Origin: Ciona intestinalis
Lineage: Eukaryota; Chordata; Ascidiacea; Phlebobranchia; Cionidae
Direction of reading: 5' to 3'
NCBI RefSeq assembly: GCF_000224145.3
Contig: NC_020173.2
Location: 779,624-843,623, forward strand
Length of the DNA: 64,000 nucleotides
Below, piece after piece: positions 45,946 through 58,689 of this stretch. The notes under the pieces are model-generated. The model was given only the letters and a program-made list of their open reading frames with translations, made no database searches and was not told the origin of the DNA. A program made the translations under genes and the position numbers. Positions within the stretch are counted from its first letter, which is position 1. Every line of letters starts with the position of its first letter.

Positions 45946-46543
45946 TAGATTTTCATATTCGAGCCTATTATTTACCGGAACACTAGCTGAGTGTAAGGTC
46001 CCGGCAGTCATCCTTTATTTACTGCATGTTAACTCGGAAATGCAGAAGCTTGGTTTGCCTTTGCTGTAGTTTTCGTCACCTGTTTTTGTCCCCGCCTTTT
46101 GCGTATACCTATTATCGCTGGTGATGGTCGGCGCGAATTCACGTGTAAAAAATTAAAAACTTTCGCGTGGTATTGAGATTCAACCAGTTGTATCTAATTT
46201 AGTTGGACCGTACTTCATTAACGGTTTGGTGTAAGAGCGTATGAAGACATGGCGATCAAACGCAAAATATATCTTATTTGTTTTATCTCTAATGTATTTG
46301 ATCTTCGAATGAACTTTTTTATTCCGGTTGTTTTACTTGTAATGACCCGATTTAACTTTTATCTGGTGTTATATTTCGGTTGCTTAATTGTAAACAACAC
46401 AAACGATACTTTACCTAGTTTGTTATCCTCATCGCAAATGCGCATGTCTCATTTGGTAATACTGTATAAGCGTTAAGCATATAGATGTTGTTTACCGAAG
46501 TTTTGTTTTAAATTTATTTCTGCATCGGAAGAATTAAATTAAA

Positions 46544-47666
46544 ATGAAATATCTTGGGTTATTGGTCGTTATATACACTTTGACGATTCAAGAATCTGGT
46601 AAGTCGGTAAGATGTTGAGCCATTTAAAGATTTGAACTTCTTAACGTTTTTTTATGTGGATATATGTGACAGATCAAATCTTGTGGAATACTGGAAACTT
46701 TGAATTTTCTTCGTATTCTCCAAAAGCAAGCACAGAGGTAGAAATCCCTTATATGAGTTGCCAGACGGTGGCCCCTTTGTACGTAAGCGCAACAGCCAAA
46801 CCCACAGACCCTTCACTGCCTTATAAATTCAACCTAACGATACTGAAAGTTAGTCTGACTAGTTTTGTGGTCAAATTAAAGAGAACTGACGATTCGACTG
46901 GTTGGTATGTGTCGTTGAACGTGGCATGGCTTGCATTCACAAGTAAGCACTTACTGTTTACCTTTATGAGCTCAACGAATCTTTGTTTCACAAACTTTCT
47001 GTGTTTCACAGGACAACCATTTATCTTTCGCAACACGGTGATCTGGCTTCGCGATTTTTCTTACGCGGTTGCCATGCAGCGTCAGGTGGCAGAGCAACAG
47101 TGCAACGAAGTTGGCGGTAAACTTGTAGAAATCTCTGATAAACAAATGTACGACGCAGTCTATAATCATGTCGAGAAGAACTTTATATTTGATAATCGAA
47201 CCGCAATTTGGTTTTGGTTGGGTTCCAGTTATGACTACCAGGTAAAGAACGTAAATTATCGGCGCGTGGTGGCGCAACGACAGTGGGTTTACCATGGAAG
47301 TAATGTTTCATACACGATACACACTTGCTCTCTCTTACGAAATATACGTATGTAGGCTATAACTTGTTGAGTGTTATTTTTATGGGTATTTAAAAATTTA
47401 AAACATTTTGTATACACCACCTAACAATTCATTACTTTTGTATTATGTAGAACAGCATGGTTGTACAAAGCAATGGAGAAGCAGGTTATAATGGGACTTG
47501 GGTCGTCGGTTTTCCCAACAAGAAACATAGTTGGCGTGGCCTACTCGTGCTGATTGTGTCACCTGGAGGAAATAAAACCTTAAGCGGGATGCAAAATCGG
47601 TCATCGAAATTTTATTCATGCGGAAACACCAAATGCACTTCACTTTGTGCAATGAGACTTCCATAA
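46544..47666 (+). CDS. Secreted lectin: H-type lectin domain plus C-type lectin-like domain
   Basis: Exons 46544-46598, 46673-46942, 47012 to about 47304, and 47451-47666. Exon 1 encodes a signal peptide (MKYLGLLVVIYTLTIQES). Exon 2 (about 90 residues) looks like an H-type lectin domain: LWNTGNFEFSSYS near the start, IPYMSCQTVAPLYVSATA in the middle, and a final VSLNVAWLAFT resembling the family's SWIA end. Exons 3-4 resemble a C-type lectin-like domain: EQQCNEVGGKLVEISDKQMYDAV, then WFWLGSSYDYQ, QWVYHGS, and a C-terminal CxxLCAMRLP close to the usual CALCE-type ending. Calcium-binding EPN/QPD and WND motifs are not evident, so sugar binding by that domain is doubtful. Acceptors are clear; the third donor is uncertain (GTTTCA at 47305 keeps frame, while the stronger GTATGT at 47350 does not). 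An AATAAA follows at about 47880. Likely an extracellular recognition protein. Confidence 0.75.
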
Positions 47667-48314
47667 ACCACGGGGCGCGGTTTTAGATGTTTCTTTGAAT
47701 ATCGACAAGTAACTGAAAATTTGACGTATATATATTACTGTACACTATTAAGTATTTCTGCATTTAAGTTATAACCTGTGCATATTACTATTTGTAAAAC
47801 TGTATAATGGCTTTATTTAAACCGACAAAACTAAATGGTCGTTATAAAATTGCAAGCAAATTATAGACGTTTATGTAATAAAATAAACTGACGCTCAAAA
47901 GCCACGCTTTTTACCTGAAACTCTTTCCCACATCTTATATCCGTATCATATTTTAATGACTGTAGTTTTGTTGTTCATTAAATTATCTTCGTTCTTTAAA
48001 TAATATGATCTTTGCTATTGTTTTCGAAAAGAAAAAGAAAAACCCTGTGTTCGTCATTTAAATACAACATTTTATAAAACTGTAGAAATCACGTTCAGCC
48101 CCTAAAAGCTCTGTGTTTAATATTTTGTATGTAGGTACGTAACTTAAAGGGCAATGGCTAAAACACGAATGCAATTACTCTTAGCCATCTAGTGCAACCG
48201 ATACTACATAGCCGAATCAACTGATGTTATAACACAGTAAATTAACTAACACGTGTATTTATAACAACTAAAAGTATGTGTTATACCAAATAATATTTTT
48301 TACCACATTAATAA

Positions 48315-48470
48315 AAAAGGGTAGGGAAGATGGGACACCTTTACATTCCATTTACTCATTACTTGGCAGTAAACAAAGAACATTTAAAGAATTTTGAAAT
48401 TGTATCCTCGCGAGGATATCTGGATCTCTTGTGCTAAAGGTGTCCCGTCTCCCCCACCCTCTACCATATA
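48315..48470 (+). mobile_element. MITE, shortened
   Basis: GGGTAGGGAAGATGGGACAC at the left and GTGTCCCGTCTCCCCCACCC at the right, with about 30 bases of the usual interior missing. Confidence 0.75.
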
Positions 48471-48661
48471 GTATTGTATTTCTAATAATAAAATTATTTG
48501 TTAATTAAAATTAACCAAGGATTTTAAACTGTTCTGTCTTACGCTGTCGGTTTCCGAATTGGTAAAATTACACTGGGTGTGCGAATCGTTAAATAACTCC
48601 TCGTGTGTTTTAATATACATATTTTGAATTGTATCACCGAAAATCATATGTCCTATATTTT

Positions 48662-48717
48662 GTTAGGGAAAGATTGGGCAATATGGGCTCAAGTGTCCCA
48701 TCTTCCCCACTCCACTA
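48662..48717. mobile_element. MITE, minimal (ends only)
   Basis: Both termini face each other across about 20 bases (TTAGGGAAAGATTGGGC ... GTGTCCCATCTTCCCCACTC), the product of a large internal deletion. Confidence 0.55.
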
Positions 48718-49093
48718 CATCATTTAAAAAGGTTCTATGATGGAGCAACAAGCAGCCGACACAAGGGTTAGATGCCGTTTACCTGAGCGATAATTCACGA
48801 GACTTTTCAAAACAGGACTGTTACCGCAGTGAAACAATGAAACATCTTACGTTGATCTTCCACTAAAGGGTAAGTTTTCAGGCGAGCTCGACATTTAAGT
48901 CAAACCAAATTTTAACATGTTCGAGGCTCTTCGTCGATAGCAAAACAATTGTTTGGCGGCGGTGTTTTATCATATTTTAAATCCCATCACGTTTTGGCTG
49001 CCCTATGCTGTGATGTCCTGCCTGATAAATCAATAAATTGGCTCACGTTTCTTCTTGCCCACTAAGCATGGTGGTTGCTATACATTGTTCAAT

Positions 49094-49153
49094 CAGAGTA
49101 TACTAAACAATAGTTTAAACCCGTTGGTTTTAACAATAGTTTAGAATACTCTG
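49094..49153. repeat. Hairpin, 15-bp stem
   Basis: CAGAGTATACTAAAC at 49094-49108 pairs with GTTTAGAATACTCTG at 49139-49153 with one mismatch. Confidence 0.75.
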
Positions 49154-49376
49154 GTTAAAATTTCCATACATGGGCAGTAGTGCGTTCGTTGGTAGCAGTG
49201 TTTAAGTTGTTTGTTTTTAAACATCGCAATGCCTTAATAGTTGGTTTAGTTATGTTTAACCTTAATTACGCCATCGGTACTTGCACTATTGCGCCACCGA
49301 CACTTAATCATGTCACAACACTCACGTTGTGGTGGTATATTTGTTCCGATCGACGTATTTGTACTGGTAGTATAGG

Positions 49377-49437
49377 CACAGATGAGAGAGGCCACTCGTA
49401 AACTCGTTATTTTTACGAGTGGCCTCTCTCATCTGTG
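49377..49437. repeat. Perfect 26-bp hairpin with a 9-base loop
   Basis: 49377-49402 (starting CACAGATGAGAGAGGCCACT) is the exact reverse complement of 49412-49437; the loop is CTCGTTATT. The only other copy of this stem in the window is its own partner. Confidence 0.92.
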
Positions 49438-50171
49438 GTATAGGTAGCAGTTTCATCCATACTTTATTGACCGCTTTAACATATAATATATATTTTTAAA
49501 TGCTATTATAAAATTTAATCTTCTGGTTCCTAGGATCAAAAACGGTCGTAAAAGTTGTGTCTTCTGTACTATACAACTGATACAACCTTGTTTCTTTGTT
49601 GCTCGCAACAAAACTAATTCGATATACCACTGTTCATAGTTTAAATATTAAATTATTGTATATACATAGTAGTGGTACGGTGTTAGAACAACTCATATAT
49701 AGAGTGTGAACACATTATAGAGCTAACATATTATGGACTAGACATTAAAAAGAAAAAGCGAAGGTGGGAGAGGAAACTATGTTGAAATTATGGTGTAATA
49801 ATTATGATTCATCACAATTTTAAATTTATAGTCACCTTGTTGTTTCGTGTTTACTATTGGCACTTCGCAACTCGTAGGATGCTGTATGTGGCAGCAGTGC
49901 CAGGTTAATTAGTTTTCGTTTAGTTTTTACTTTAAATAATAGTAAGTACTGTGTATTTACTTTAGTAAAGAATTCTTACCAATTATGTGCAGTGTGTTGA
50001 TATGTTGTAGGAAATTAGGAATGGTTTGGGTTTATTGGTTATGGTTAGTAGGGAAGGATTCTTCTCCAGCACTGATACAAAATACTGATATATTGTTGTT
50101 TTACACAGAGCTAATGTCAATGGAGTGATAATTTTCGTCTTGTGATTTGTGTGTGAAGTGTGACATAGTAC

Positions 50172-50227
50172 AGTTTTTATAATATTTTGTAAACTGCACG
50201 AACATTTTACAAAATATTATAAAAACT
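50172..50227. repeat. Perfect 22-bp hairpin just before the IAP start codon
   Basis: 50172-50193 (AGTTTTTATAATATTTTGTA-AA) is the exact reverse complement of 50206-50227; the loop is 12 bases. The stem ends 16 bases before the ATG at 50244. Confidence 0.92.
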
Positions 50228-50243
50228 TTACTTTAAACCCAAG

Positions 50244-53200
50244 ATGTTTTCTACATCAAACTCAAGCAGTCTTTCCACAAACCAATTTGATGGTCATGAT
50301 TTTATTCAAGGTATTAGTTTAGTTTGTTATCTGTATATTATATTGTTGTATATATTGTATATATATATATATATATATACCATTAGATAATATAAATATA
50401 CCCTAATTTGATACAATCGATTGGGTTTTAAAAAAATGTTGAACTTTTTTATACTAGCCTGAGCTGCCTGACAACTTTATAGTAGTTTTAATAACTTTGG
50501 TTTTTAAAGTTATATATGTATGTTATGTCCATTGTATTCTATTTATAAATACTAATACCCCAATCATCATTTTTCCCAAGCTTTCCTAAGTATGGTTGTT
50601 TACAGCTGGGGATGCACATGACAGAATTTCGAATCTGTGAGAATCGCATCCTTTTGTATTCGAATCTAATTACGGGATTCGGTGTTCTGTCTAATGAAGT
50701 CATCTTGTAAACTATAATAACAATTTTTAAAACTAAATAATTTTGAAAAAAAATATTTTTATGTTTCTGGGACTTTGGAGAGTAAACGTTTCGCAACGTC
50801 TTTTCATAGCCTACTATACGTTTCATGACGCAAAAACTACCCAATAGTACAATTTTTGGTCATTTTACAGCTCATGATCCAACAAGGTACTACGAAAGAG
50901 TCAATAAACTGACTTATGTGTTTTTTTCCTATAAACATAAAAAGATTCGAAACTCTAGATTCGTAAATTTTAGATTCGAAATAAAGTATTCCAGGATATC
51001 CTAGATTACTTAATTATTCTGTGATGTGCATCCTTATTTACAGCAAAACAGTTTCAAGCAGCAATACATCGACATGTTTATGTTTGTTCATATTTTATTT
51101 GACATTATAACTTCCTAAATTAATTATGTATGGTGTTTTTAAAAAATAGTTTCGTGCACAAAGCAAATTATAACTTGTATAATAAAAAGAAAGTTAATCC
51201 AATTGAAAAGTGAGCAAACCTGTAACCTTAAGCATTTATATACTACTAAGCCTCCAGTTAAAAAAAATCGCCTCTAGGTACGGTTTTCCAATAAATTTTA
51301 TATTGCACAAATCCAAGACAAAACCCCTTTCAATTCTTATTACAGATAATTTGACCAGTGACATTGAGGTGGATGGCAGAATATCTCAAAGAATAAATGA
51401 CCCACCTGGTGTGTATTGTTAGATTTTATTATTTTATGACACTATACACTCAATGAACCGAGATACATTGCTTGTTGTTCAGCTAATGCAAGGGACTTAA
51501 ATTTTTGGGTATTCCCCTGTTATTGATGTGACTAATCTCATGTGACGTGTTTCCTGCGAATGTATGCAACAGTTAAATATGCACAGTTGCGTCTTTTATT
51601 CTTAGTGCTGATTCACCTCTAAATTTATCACACAGTAGGTCGATAGGTTTATAATGTAACTGTGGCCACAATACTATTTATTATCAAATAATTATATATT
51701 TATCTACGGTGCGCATGCGGGGCGTGCCATTAGATTATACTACTAGTACTGACATACTGAGTGACTCATTTAGTCCTGTAAAGTAGGCCTATAATTGTGC
51801 AATTTATTTTATTACATTAGGTTTGTTTGTCCTTCTATAATCATGTTATTTCATGAAATTATGCTCTAGTACACAACAACTGGGTGGGACAACTTTTTTT
51901 GGGCCATTATTGTGTTATAATTTAATGTCCAATTTAAAACTGGTATTGCCTGGTTGAACCAAGTTACATTTGAATGAATTATGTTTCAGATGACACAGAG
52001 AATAAATATTGGTTCATACTTTTGTTATATTTACTTTCATACATTCATGTTAATTTGTAAATATGTCCTACCACTGCATTGCATAGTTTAAATGTAATAT
52101 TGCGTGATCTTAATAATTAATCATATATTATATACATATAGATAGATGAAGACAATTTTAGTATGGCTTATCCAAAATGTGTTTTATACTAATACAATGT
52201 TTTTCAATCAATTTTTAAGTTTTTTTTTGTAGCCTATGCACTAAATTCTAAAACTACATTTCACACACATTTTGTAAGCTTACAAGTTATAATAATACAT
52301 GACTTATATTTTATCCAGTCTAACCATATGTGTTTAAGGAGTACTAACACAGGACGAAAAGTAGAAAACAATCAATGTATGTATATATGTTGTGTAGTTT
52401 CTGTTAATTTTATATTTAAGGTCAAAAGAGTTTGTACATTTTACCTGGAGATACGGAAAGAGAGATTTATCGTCTTACAACGTACATTAAATATCCACAA
52501 AATGCACCAATTGATGTTGTTCTTCTTGCTAAACATGGATTCTACTATACTGGCTACAAAGACAGAGTAAAATGTTTCAGGTTTGAAATTGGTTTGTTTA
52601 GTTCTGTACACTAAACTAAATGTATGCTGGTAATATTCATAAAAAAGTGTCTTGCTCTTGCATCCCATAAATGGCCAAGGTAATGTTTTAGTTGTGGAGT
52701 AAATATTGATGGTTGGTCTATTGGTGATGATCCCACTTCTGAACGTTGGCACTTCACCAACTGTGATCTGGTGAGCGGGAAAGATGAAAGAAATGTTCCA
52801 GTTGCAAGTTTACTGAAAGGGAGGAAACCGAAAATTGAATTCAGCAAAAGTAACAATATTTCAGCAACGGATGTTTCGGATCAAAACTCACAATCAATAG
52901 AACATATTTCAATGGAATCCACAGAACAGAGCAATGATGTAAGTAGACACATGTTGTGAAATTATAAATCCAGGCCTCCAGGGACCTCTTACAACCATAT
53001 CTATACGCCCTATTTTTGTCCCCAAAACAAAACATGTTTATAAATAAAACCTAAAACTGTTTTGATTATGTAACGCAACAGTCAAATTGGTGTCTTATAA
53101 ACATCTTCAAGGTTAGAATTAAATTTTATTCACTGTTTTATATAGAATACCGCACAACAAGTATTGCAGTCCGATATATCGTCAGCACCAACAGGTAATA

Positions 53201-56200
53201 TAATGATGATTACACCATACGTCAAACGCCCTCAGGACATTTGGCTTTTGTTATAATGAAATAGTTCTGTCTTTGTCAATCTTGTTTTTGTTCATGTGTG
53301 GATTGGTAACACTTGTTAACCTTTTAATTCTACCATGATTGATATGCTAGACTTTGTATATCACTATTTTAAATCATTCAAACTTGTGGGCAACTCTTGC
53401 TCCCTTATAAAATTTGAATCTGTTGTCTTTGTGCCGGTTTATCAATATTTAGATAACATTTCTGTGTTAATGTCATTTTGGACAATTCATTAGGGGGTTA
53501 ATTAAGGCAATTTCTTTAGCCAAGGACGTTGGTACCAACATAAATGCGTTCAAATTCCTACTGTAATCAAATATTAAGTATTTTGTCTTCCAGATGTTAC
53601 AAACATGACACAAACATTAAGTACAATACAAATTCAAAACAAAAAATCCAGCAATGTTAGCAATGGGAGTGGTAACAAAAATCCAAATGAAGTTTACATG
53701 ACAGCAAGATATGTCCCTCCAGCAATACCAAATAACCCGGTATAAATATAAATAATGTTGTTGTAAAACTTGTGCGCTATTTTAAATATATAGCCTATGT
53801 ATTTAGTATATTTTTATTGTATAAAAACATAGCTTGTGTATTATATAAAAAAAGTACTGATTAAGAGTAATAGTCATTTGCAAAATCCTCATTTTTAAAA
53901 TTAATTTTATTAGGATCGCAACTAGGTGTTATGGTCTGGGTATTTTAAAAAACTTTTCCCTTGCTATACCTCTCTTTGTAGTTCCCCTTTAGTTTGTTAA
54001 AATCTAAGAATAAAGTTTTAAAACCTTTTTTATTTTAGGGTTTAAATTTTGCCAGCATTGTTGATCCTTTACATAAACAACTACTTTCTGAAATGCAGCT
54101 TTGTAAAGAAAGTGAAAGAAGGTATTTTAATTATTCAATAAAAACTAAAACATGGCATTTTTCATGAACTGAATTTTTGGCACCAAAAATTAACAGAGAG
54201 TTTATTAAACCTTTATATTATTATGTTGTAGTGTTTCTGTATGGAAGACAAATCATTTTCTTTTTAATAAATAAAAAGCAATGTCATTTTTTTAATCCAA
54301 ACTATTATCTCTAATATAATGTGTATACAGATTTTATTACTGTCTTAATTCCTTGTGCTATTGGTTTTTCTTTAAGCAGATCATAACTAGATTTCCAGGC
54401 AGTTACTCCAACTATTGATTTTCTTTTAAAATTGCTGATATTTTCAAGTTAAAATAATTTTTTTTAATCCAATTTTACAGGCGTTCATTTGATTCTTGGA
54501 GCACGGCTTTTTCTGTTGAATATATTGAAGCATTGGCAAGATCAGGTTTCTTTTATCTTGGGAATTTAGATCGAACCCAGTGTTTCTCATGTACTGGGGT
54601 GCTAAGAAATTGGAGGTCCAATGACAACATTGATTCAGAACACATTAAACATTTTCCACACTGCAAGTAAGTATATGTGGGCACCAATCTCACACTTTTG
54701 ACTTGTTTAAGTCCAAGAATCTAACTAAAAATTCATGAATTGACACATTAATGTTGACTGAAATGTTTTACAAAAACGTTTTTTGGAACTATGCAAGTAA
54801 ATAATTAGGTATAAACCTTAAACAATATCTAGATGCTTGTTTTAAAGTAACGGTTTCTTTGTGTTGGTATTTGAATTTGAAACCAATGTTCGGTTAAATA
54901 GCATTGACAATTTGATATAATCTGCACACTAGAACACATCAAAGCACAAAATCATTAGATGGACTTACTAATGGGCAAAAATTCTATAACTAGGTGGTTG
55001 TAAAATACAAATTTCTTACTTTTATTAATTATTAATTCACTTCACTTAACAAACCGGATGCTAATTTTGAAGTTATACTTCGAAATTCTATCACATGCCT
55101 AAATCTTTATCTTGAATAAAAAGATAAATCTGAATTTCTGCTCCTGAACTAAGTATCATGTAGTAAATATGATGTGGTGTTGCTTGAAATACATCTAAAA
55201 CTATTCGCTATAATGGGCCGCAAGCTGTGTATCTGTAATACAACTTAACTGTATTTACTTCAATTATAATTCAGATAAATAAGTTATTACTTCATCAACA
55301 GGTTAATGATTGGTACTGAAGATAGAAACATAGGTCTTCCAGTTGGAAATGATGCTTCTTCCTCTGATGGAATGCCAGAACCAGTAGATCCTGATCAAGA
55401 AGAACAGCATCAATTAGCAAAAATCTTTCCGCTCAGAAATCCAGTCAACTCTTCTATGAAAAACTTGTCATCACGACTCAGCACTTTTGAAAGATGGCCA
55501 CGTCATAAAACTGTTGCAACTCCAAATCAAATCGCGAAATCCGGGTTTTTTTACTTGGGTATGAATAAATAAATAAAACTTATATGTCCTTGACCGGTGC
55601 GATAAAGGCAAACATGGTGTTTTATATCATACTCCCACTGTGCGCTTACCATTTACCATGTGTATAGTTTTTTGAGTGACTGCTTTACCATGGGTCAATG
55701 GGTGACAACTTTAATAACTCGCTAGTGCCCACTGGTTTGAAGCAATGACTGTTAAAGTGTCACAAAAGTAGCACCATACCCAATATCATTTGGTTAAGGT
55801 ATCAGTACTCTGCCCACTGAGCTACGGTGCCGGACAGTAATCGGGGTAACTTTAAAATCATCAAAAGCACATCACTTTGTATAAGATGAACAATAATATG
55901 ATGACTTTATTGTACTGCCTCCAAAACAACCACCAATGATTGTAACTGTTTAGGTGACCGAGATCGTGCTAAGTGTTGGTATTGCAACGGTGGGTTGCAA
56001 AACTGGGGTCTGAGAGACGAACCATGGACGGAGCATGCTAAGTGGTATCCTGGGTATGTGGTGCAAAACAATAACACCACGAACTGTTTATTTTCATTCA
56101 ATTATTTTTCACAGCTGTGAGTTTGTACTGCGAAGCAAAGGCATTAAATTTGTTCGAGACATCTATCTGAAAGATCCGAACATCCCAAGACCTGAGATCT

Positions 56201-57711
56201 CAAATGGTAGAACGGAGTATCTTGATCCTTTAGTGTTGAGCCCACCTTCAGCTTCCAACGTTCCAAGTGCTGGTGATGTGCTCGCTCACTTTTCACCCCC
56301 GCCACCGGATGCAGTAGAGAGAATGCCAACCAATGGTCCATATGATATAGACGCGGAGATGGGAAGTGAGATTGTCTTGGCTGCGCAGACTATGGGGTTT
56401 CAACCAAATCACATACGAGTGGTTGTTGAAAGGTGGGGTACTTAATTTGCATTTCTAAAATAGCTGTATCTGTATATTATTGGTAAAATTAGTGAATTAA
56501 TATGGTTTATCTGCTAGTTAGGCCAGTAGTTGCATTATACATACCTATTGCTAAATTTTTTTTAATAATAAGACCACTTGGTTTACATTCGTGCCATTTC
56601 ACATCTATAACATTTGAGATATGAATGAATGTAACTTACTTATCCTCGCATGGCTGGAAAACGACAGTCGTTATCAGACGGGTTTAACACCGCGTGCCAG
56701 CTTCTGAGTTACCATGTATGTTACTTTGTGTGTAATTATTTTGGGGGGATTTTTTTTTATTATGGCTGATAATTTGGATACACCCACAATGGTAACAGCG
56801 TCGAGCCTCGAATCCATTACCTCTGGGTTACAGGCAGACGCACTAACCACTATGCCATGGCGACGGTCCCCTTTCATTTTAATGCCTCCTGGAATTAAAT
56901 TTTGCAAGGGTTTGCTCCAGTTTTATATTATCATCACACATTCGCCAATATGTACTTTTTAAGTATTCTCTCTGACCAAACCATTCGCTTATAAAACTAA
57001 TATATTTTAGACACTTTGCTGAGCATGGAGTAGGCTACCAGACTGTAGCAAGTCTCATTGATGCGATGTTATCGTATGATGATCAAGCAGATCAAGCAGA
57101 ACAAGCAGAACAAGCAGAATCAACCTCAGTCGGTTTGAAGAGAAATAACGTTATATTAAATCATCAAAACATTAAACAGCAAAAAATGGATGAAGTATAA
57201 GAACATGGTATGTTTAGCTTTAAAGATGAATTTTTAATAAAACTTATTAATTGTTGTGTGGCGAGCCCAGGGCAACAACAGTCATTATAAAATGGATGTT
57301 TTATTCATTCGATCTAACTCGTGCCCGCTTACCACTTCCACTAATGTAACTTTAATTTCAAATTAATTATACTTCTGAACTGGTGGTGATAGGCCATACA
57401 AAACAAAAAAATTAACACTTGATTGTTATACTTCATTATAAACCGCTACTTGTGCTGTACAGTTTATATTGCTTTTATAGCCCTGTGTTGGTGGCAAAGA
57501 AATAGTGCCGTAAATAACTGTCGGCACTGCTGATATTATACTGTAATACGGTGTAGGTCTGTAGGAAACTACATGTAAACAATATTCACATACTTGTATA
57601 GAAACATTTATGTATTAAATTCTATTTTCAGACAAAAGAAAAGGAAACAAAAGATAAGCGTTTGAACAACGCAGAAAGTTTGTTTAATATTTACTTCATT
57701 ACTGTACAATA
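50244..57711 (+). CDS. Inhibitor-of-apoptosis protein with three BIR domains and UBA-like region
   Basis: Exons: 50244-50310, 51346-51408, 52421-52580, 52692-52938, 53146-53194, 53594-53739, 54039-54121, 54481-54666, 55302-55558, 55954-56053, 56115-56432, 57011-57200 (TAA), all in frame. The BIR fold binds zinc and caspases or IBM peptides. BIR2 (54481-54666) shows C-x2-C-x16-H-x6-C intact; BIR3 (55302-56130) shows [18 protein letters not shown] and [11 protein letters not shown], the classical pattern. BIR1 (52421-52760) keeps [11 protein letters not shown] but reads SERWHFTNC where EHxRWFPxC is usual, so its zinc histidine is displaced. A UBA-like segment follows ([12 protein letters not shown]...[20 protein letters not shown]), then Gln-Ala-Glu repeats. 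Most three-BIR animal IAPs end in a RING ubiquitin ligase; none is visible here. A donor at 57195 (GAAGTATAAG) could join an exon at 57632-57711 giving a different tail, also without RING. Confidence 0.87.
53440..53560 (-). mobile_element. SINE remnant in an IAP intron
   Basis: Keeps TTTGGACAATTCATTAG and the GCAATT..TTAGCCAAGGAC middle in weak form. Confidence 0.4.
55660..55840 (-). mobile_element. SINE, diverged, in an IAP intron
   Basis: GCCCACTGGTTTGAAGCAAT and CCCACTGAGCTACGGTGCCGG are recognisable middle and head sequences on the minus strand. Confidence 0.6.
56617..56875 (-). mobile_element. SINE, nearly full, in an IAP intron
   Basis: ATGAATGTAACTTACTTATC tail through to the ACCTCTGGGTTACAGGC and CTATGCCATGGCGACGG head, with a middle deletion after ATAATTTGGA. 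Confidence 0.75.
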
Positions 57712-58481
57712 AATGTTTCTCTTTGTTGCTTTAGTTTATGTATTAAATGTAAAGTTGTATTGTATACACTTTCATTTGTTTTGCCAACAAAAGCTACTGT
57801 ATGGTATATACATGCAAATTGGTAAACTTAGCTTTGCTCATTGTAAATTGACATTGAAGTGTTAAATTTCACATGCTGATATGACAGAGTGTGCTGATAA
57901 CGCGTGTGGCCCCTTCCTTAATAAAGTGAAGATCATACTGCGTATATCTAAACAGAAAATTCCACATTTAATATACATCTGGTATATTTACATACTTACA
58001 GTCATACAATTTTACCTGTGAAATATTTGATTGAAGAAATACTTGTTTTACCTAAGCCTATAACGTCATATCACAGGCTTGGCTAAACTAAAGTTTTGTT
58101 TGGTGTAAGGTACATGTGCATTATGTTCTTCTTTCTAGTTAGCTGGTGGAAATGCTTTCTTTTCTGCAGTTTGTGCTTCTAAATACAAGTTGACATATCT
58201 GCATGCTAATGTGAAAACACAACACTTCTGTTAACAGAGTTGATTGTTTGTTTGAAATAGTCAGAACTAGATATACAATTTGCAGAATCTTAAGGTCTTT
58301 GAATAGCTGATACTTAGTTGTCCTTACGTGCTTACGAATTACCTCGTCTGTAACTTTGTGGGTGATCATTATACTCTGTGTTACTAACAATTTAGACAAC
58401 CCATTAGTTACTACTGCGTTGAACCAATGATTAATATCAAAAACCAAGATCTCCAGCCCTGGTGCTGGACGTTAAACATTA

Positions 58482-58545
58482 TTGTCAGTGCTTACATAAA
58501 TTTGGATAAATCAAAATATAAATCTAGGTCTGTAAGCACTGACAA
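58482..58545. repeat. Perfect 15-bp hairpin with a 34-base loop
   Basis: TTGTCAGTGCTTACA at 58482-58496 pairs exactly with 58531-58545. Size is in the range of a small microRNA precursor, but pairing does not clearly continue into the loop. Confidence 0.75.
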
Positions 58546-58689
58546 ATATATTTGCCGTCATTTTAATTCAGATTTTCTACTAAGCAAAATTCCCTTTTCT
58601 TTTACTTGATCACAAATAATTTTTAATTCTCTTTTATTAACTCATATGAATTAAGTGTGTGATCTGTCAGTGTTGGACCATAAGCCTTG

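Larger units (their letters stand above)
47670..49090. other. Intergenic region with two MITEs
   Basis: Apart from the MITEs at 48315-48470 and 48662-48717, no feature is supported. Confidence 0.5.

Noticed and set aside
46249-46476. 75-codon hydrophobic open frame upstream of the lectin
   Set aside because: AT-rich, no family features, stops before the lectin start and is probably chance in the promoter region.
50350-50380. (TA)n run as a regulatory site
   Set aside because: Simple microsatellite in an intron; common in AT-rich DNA.
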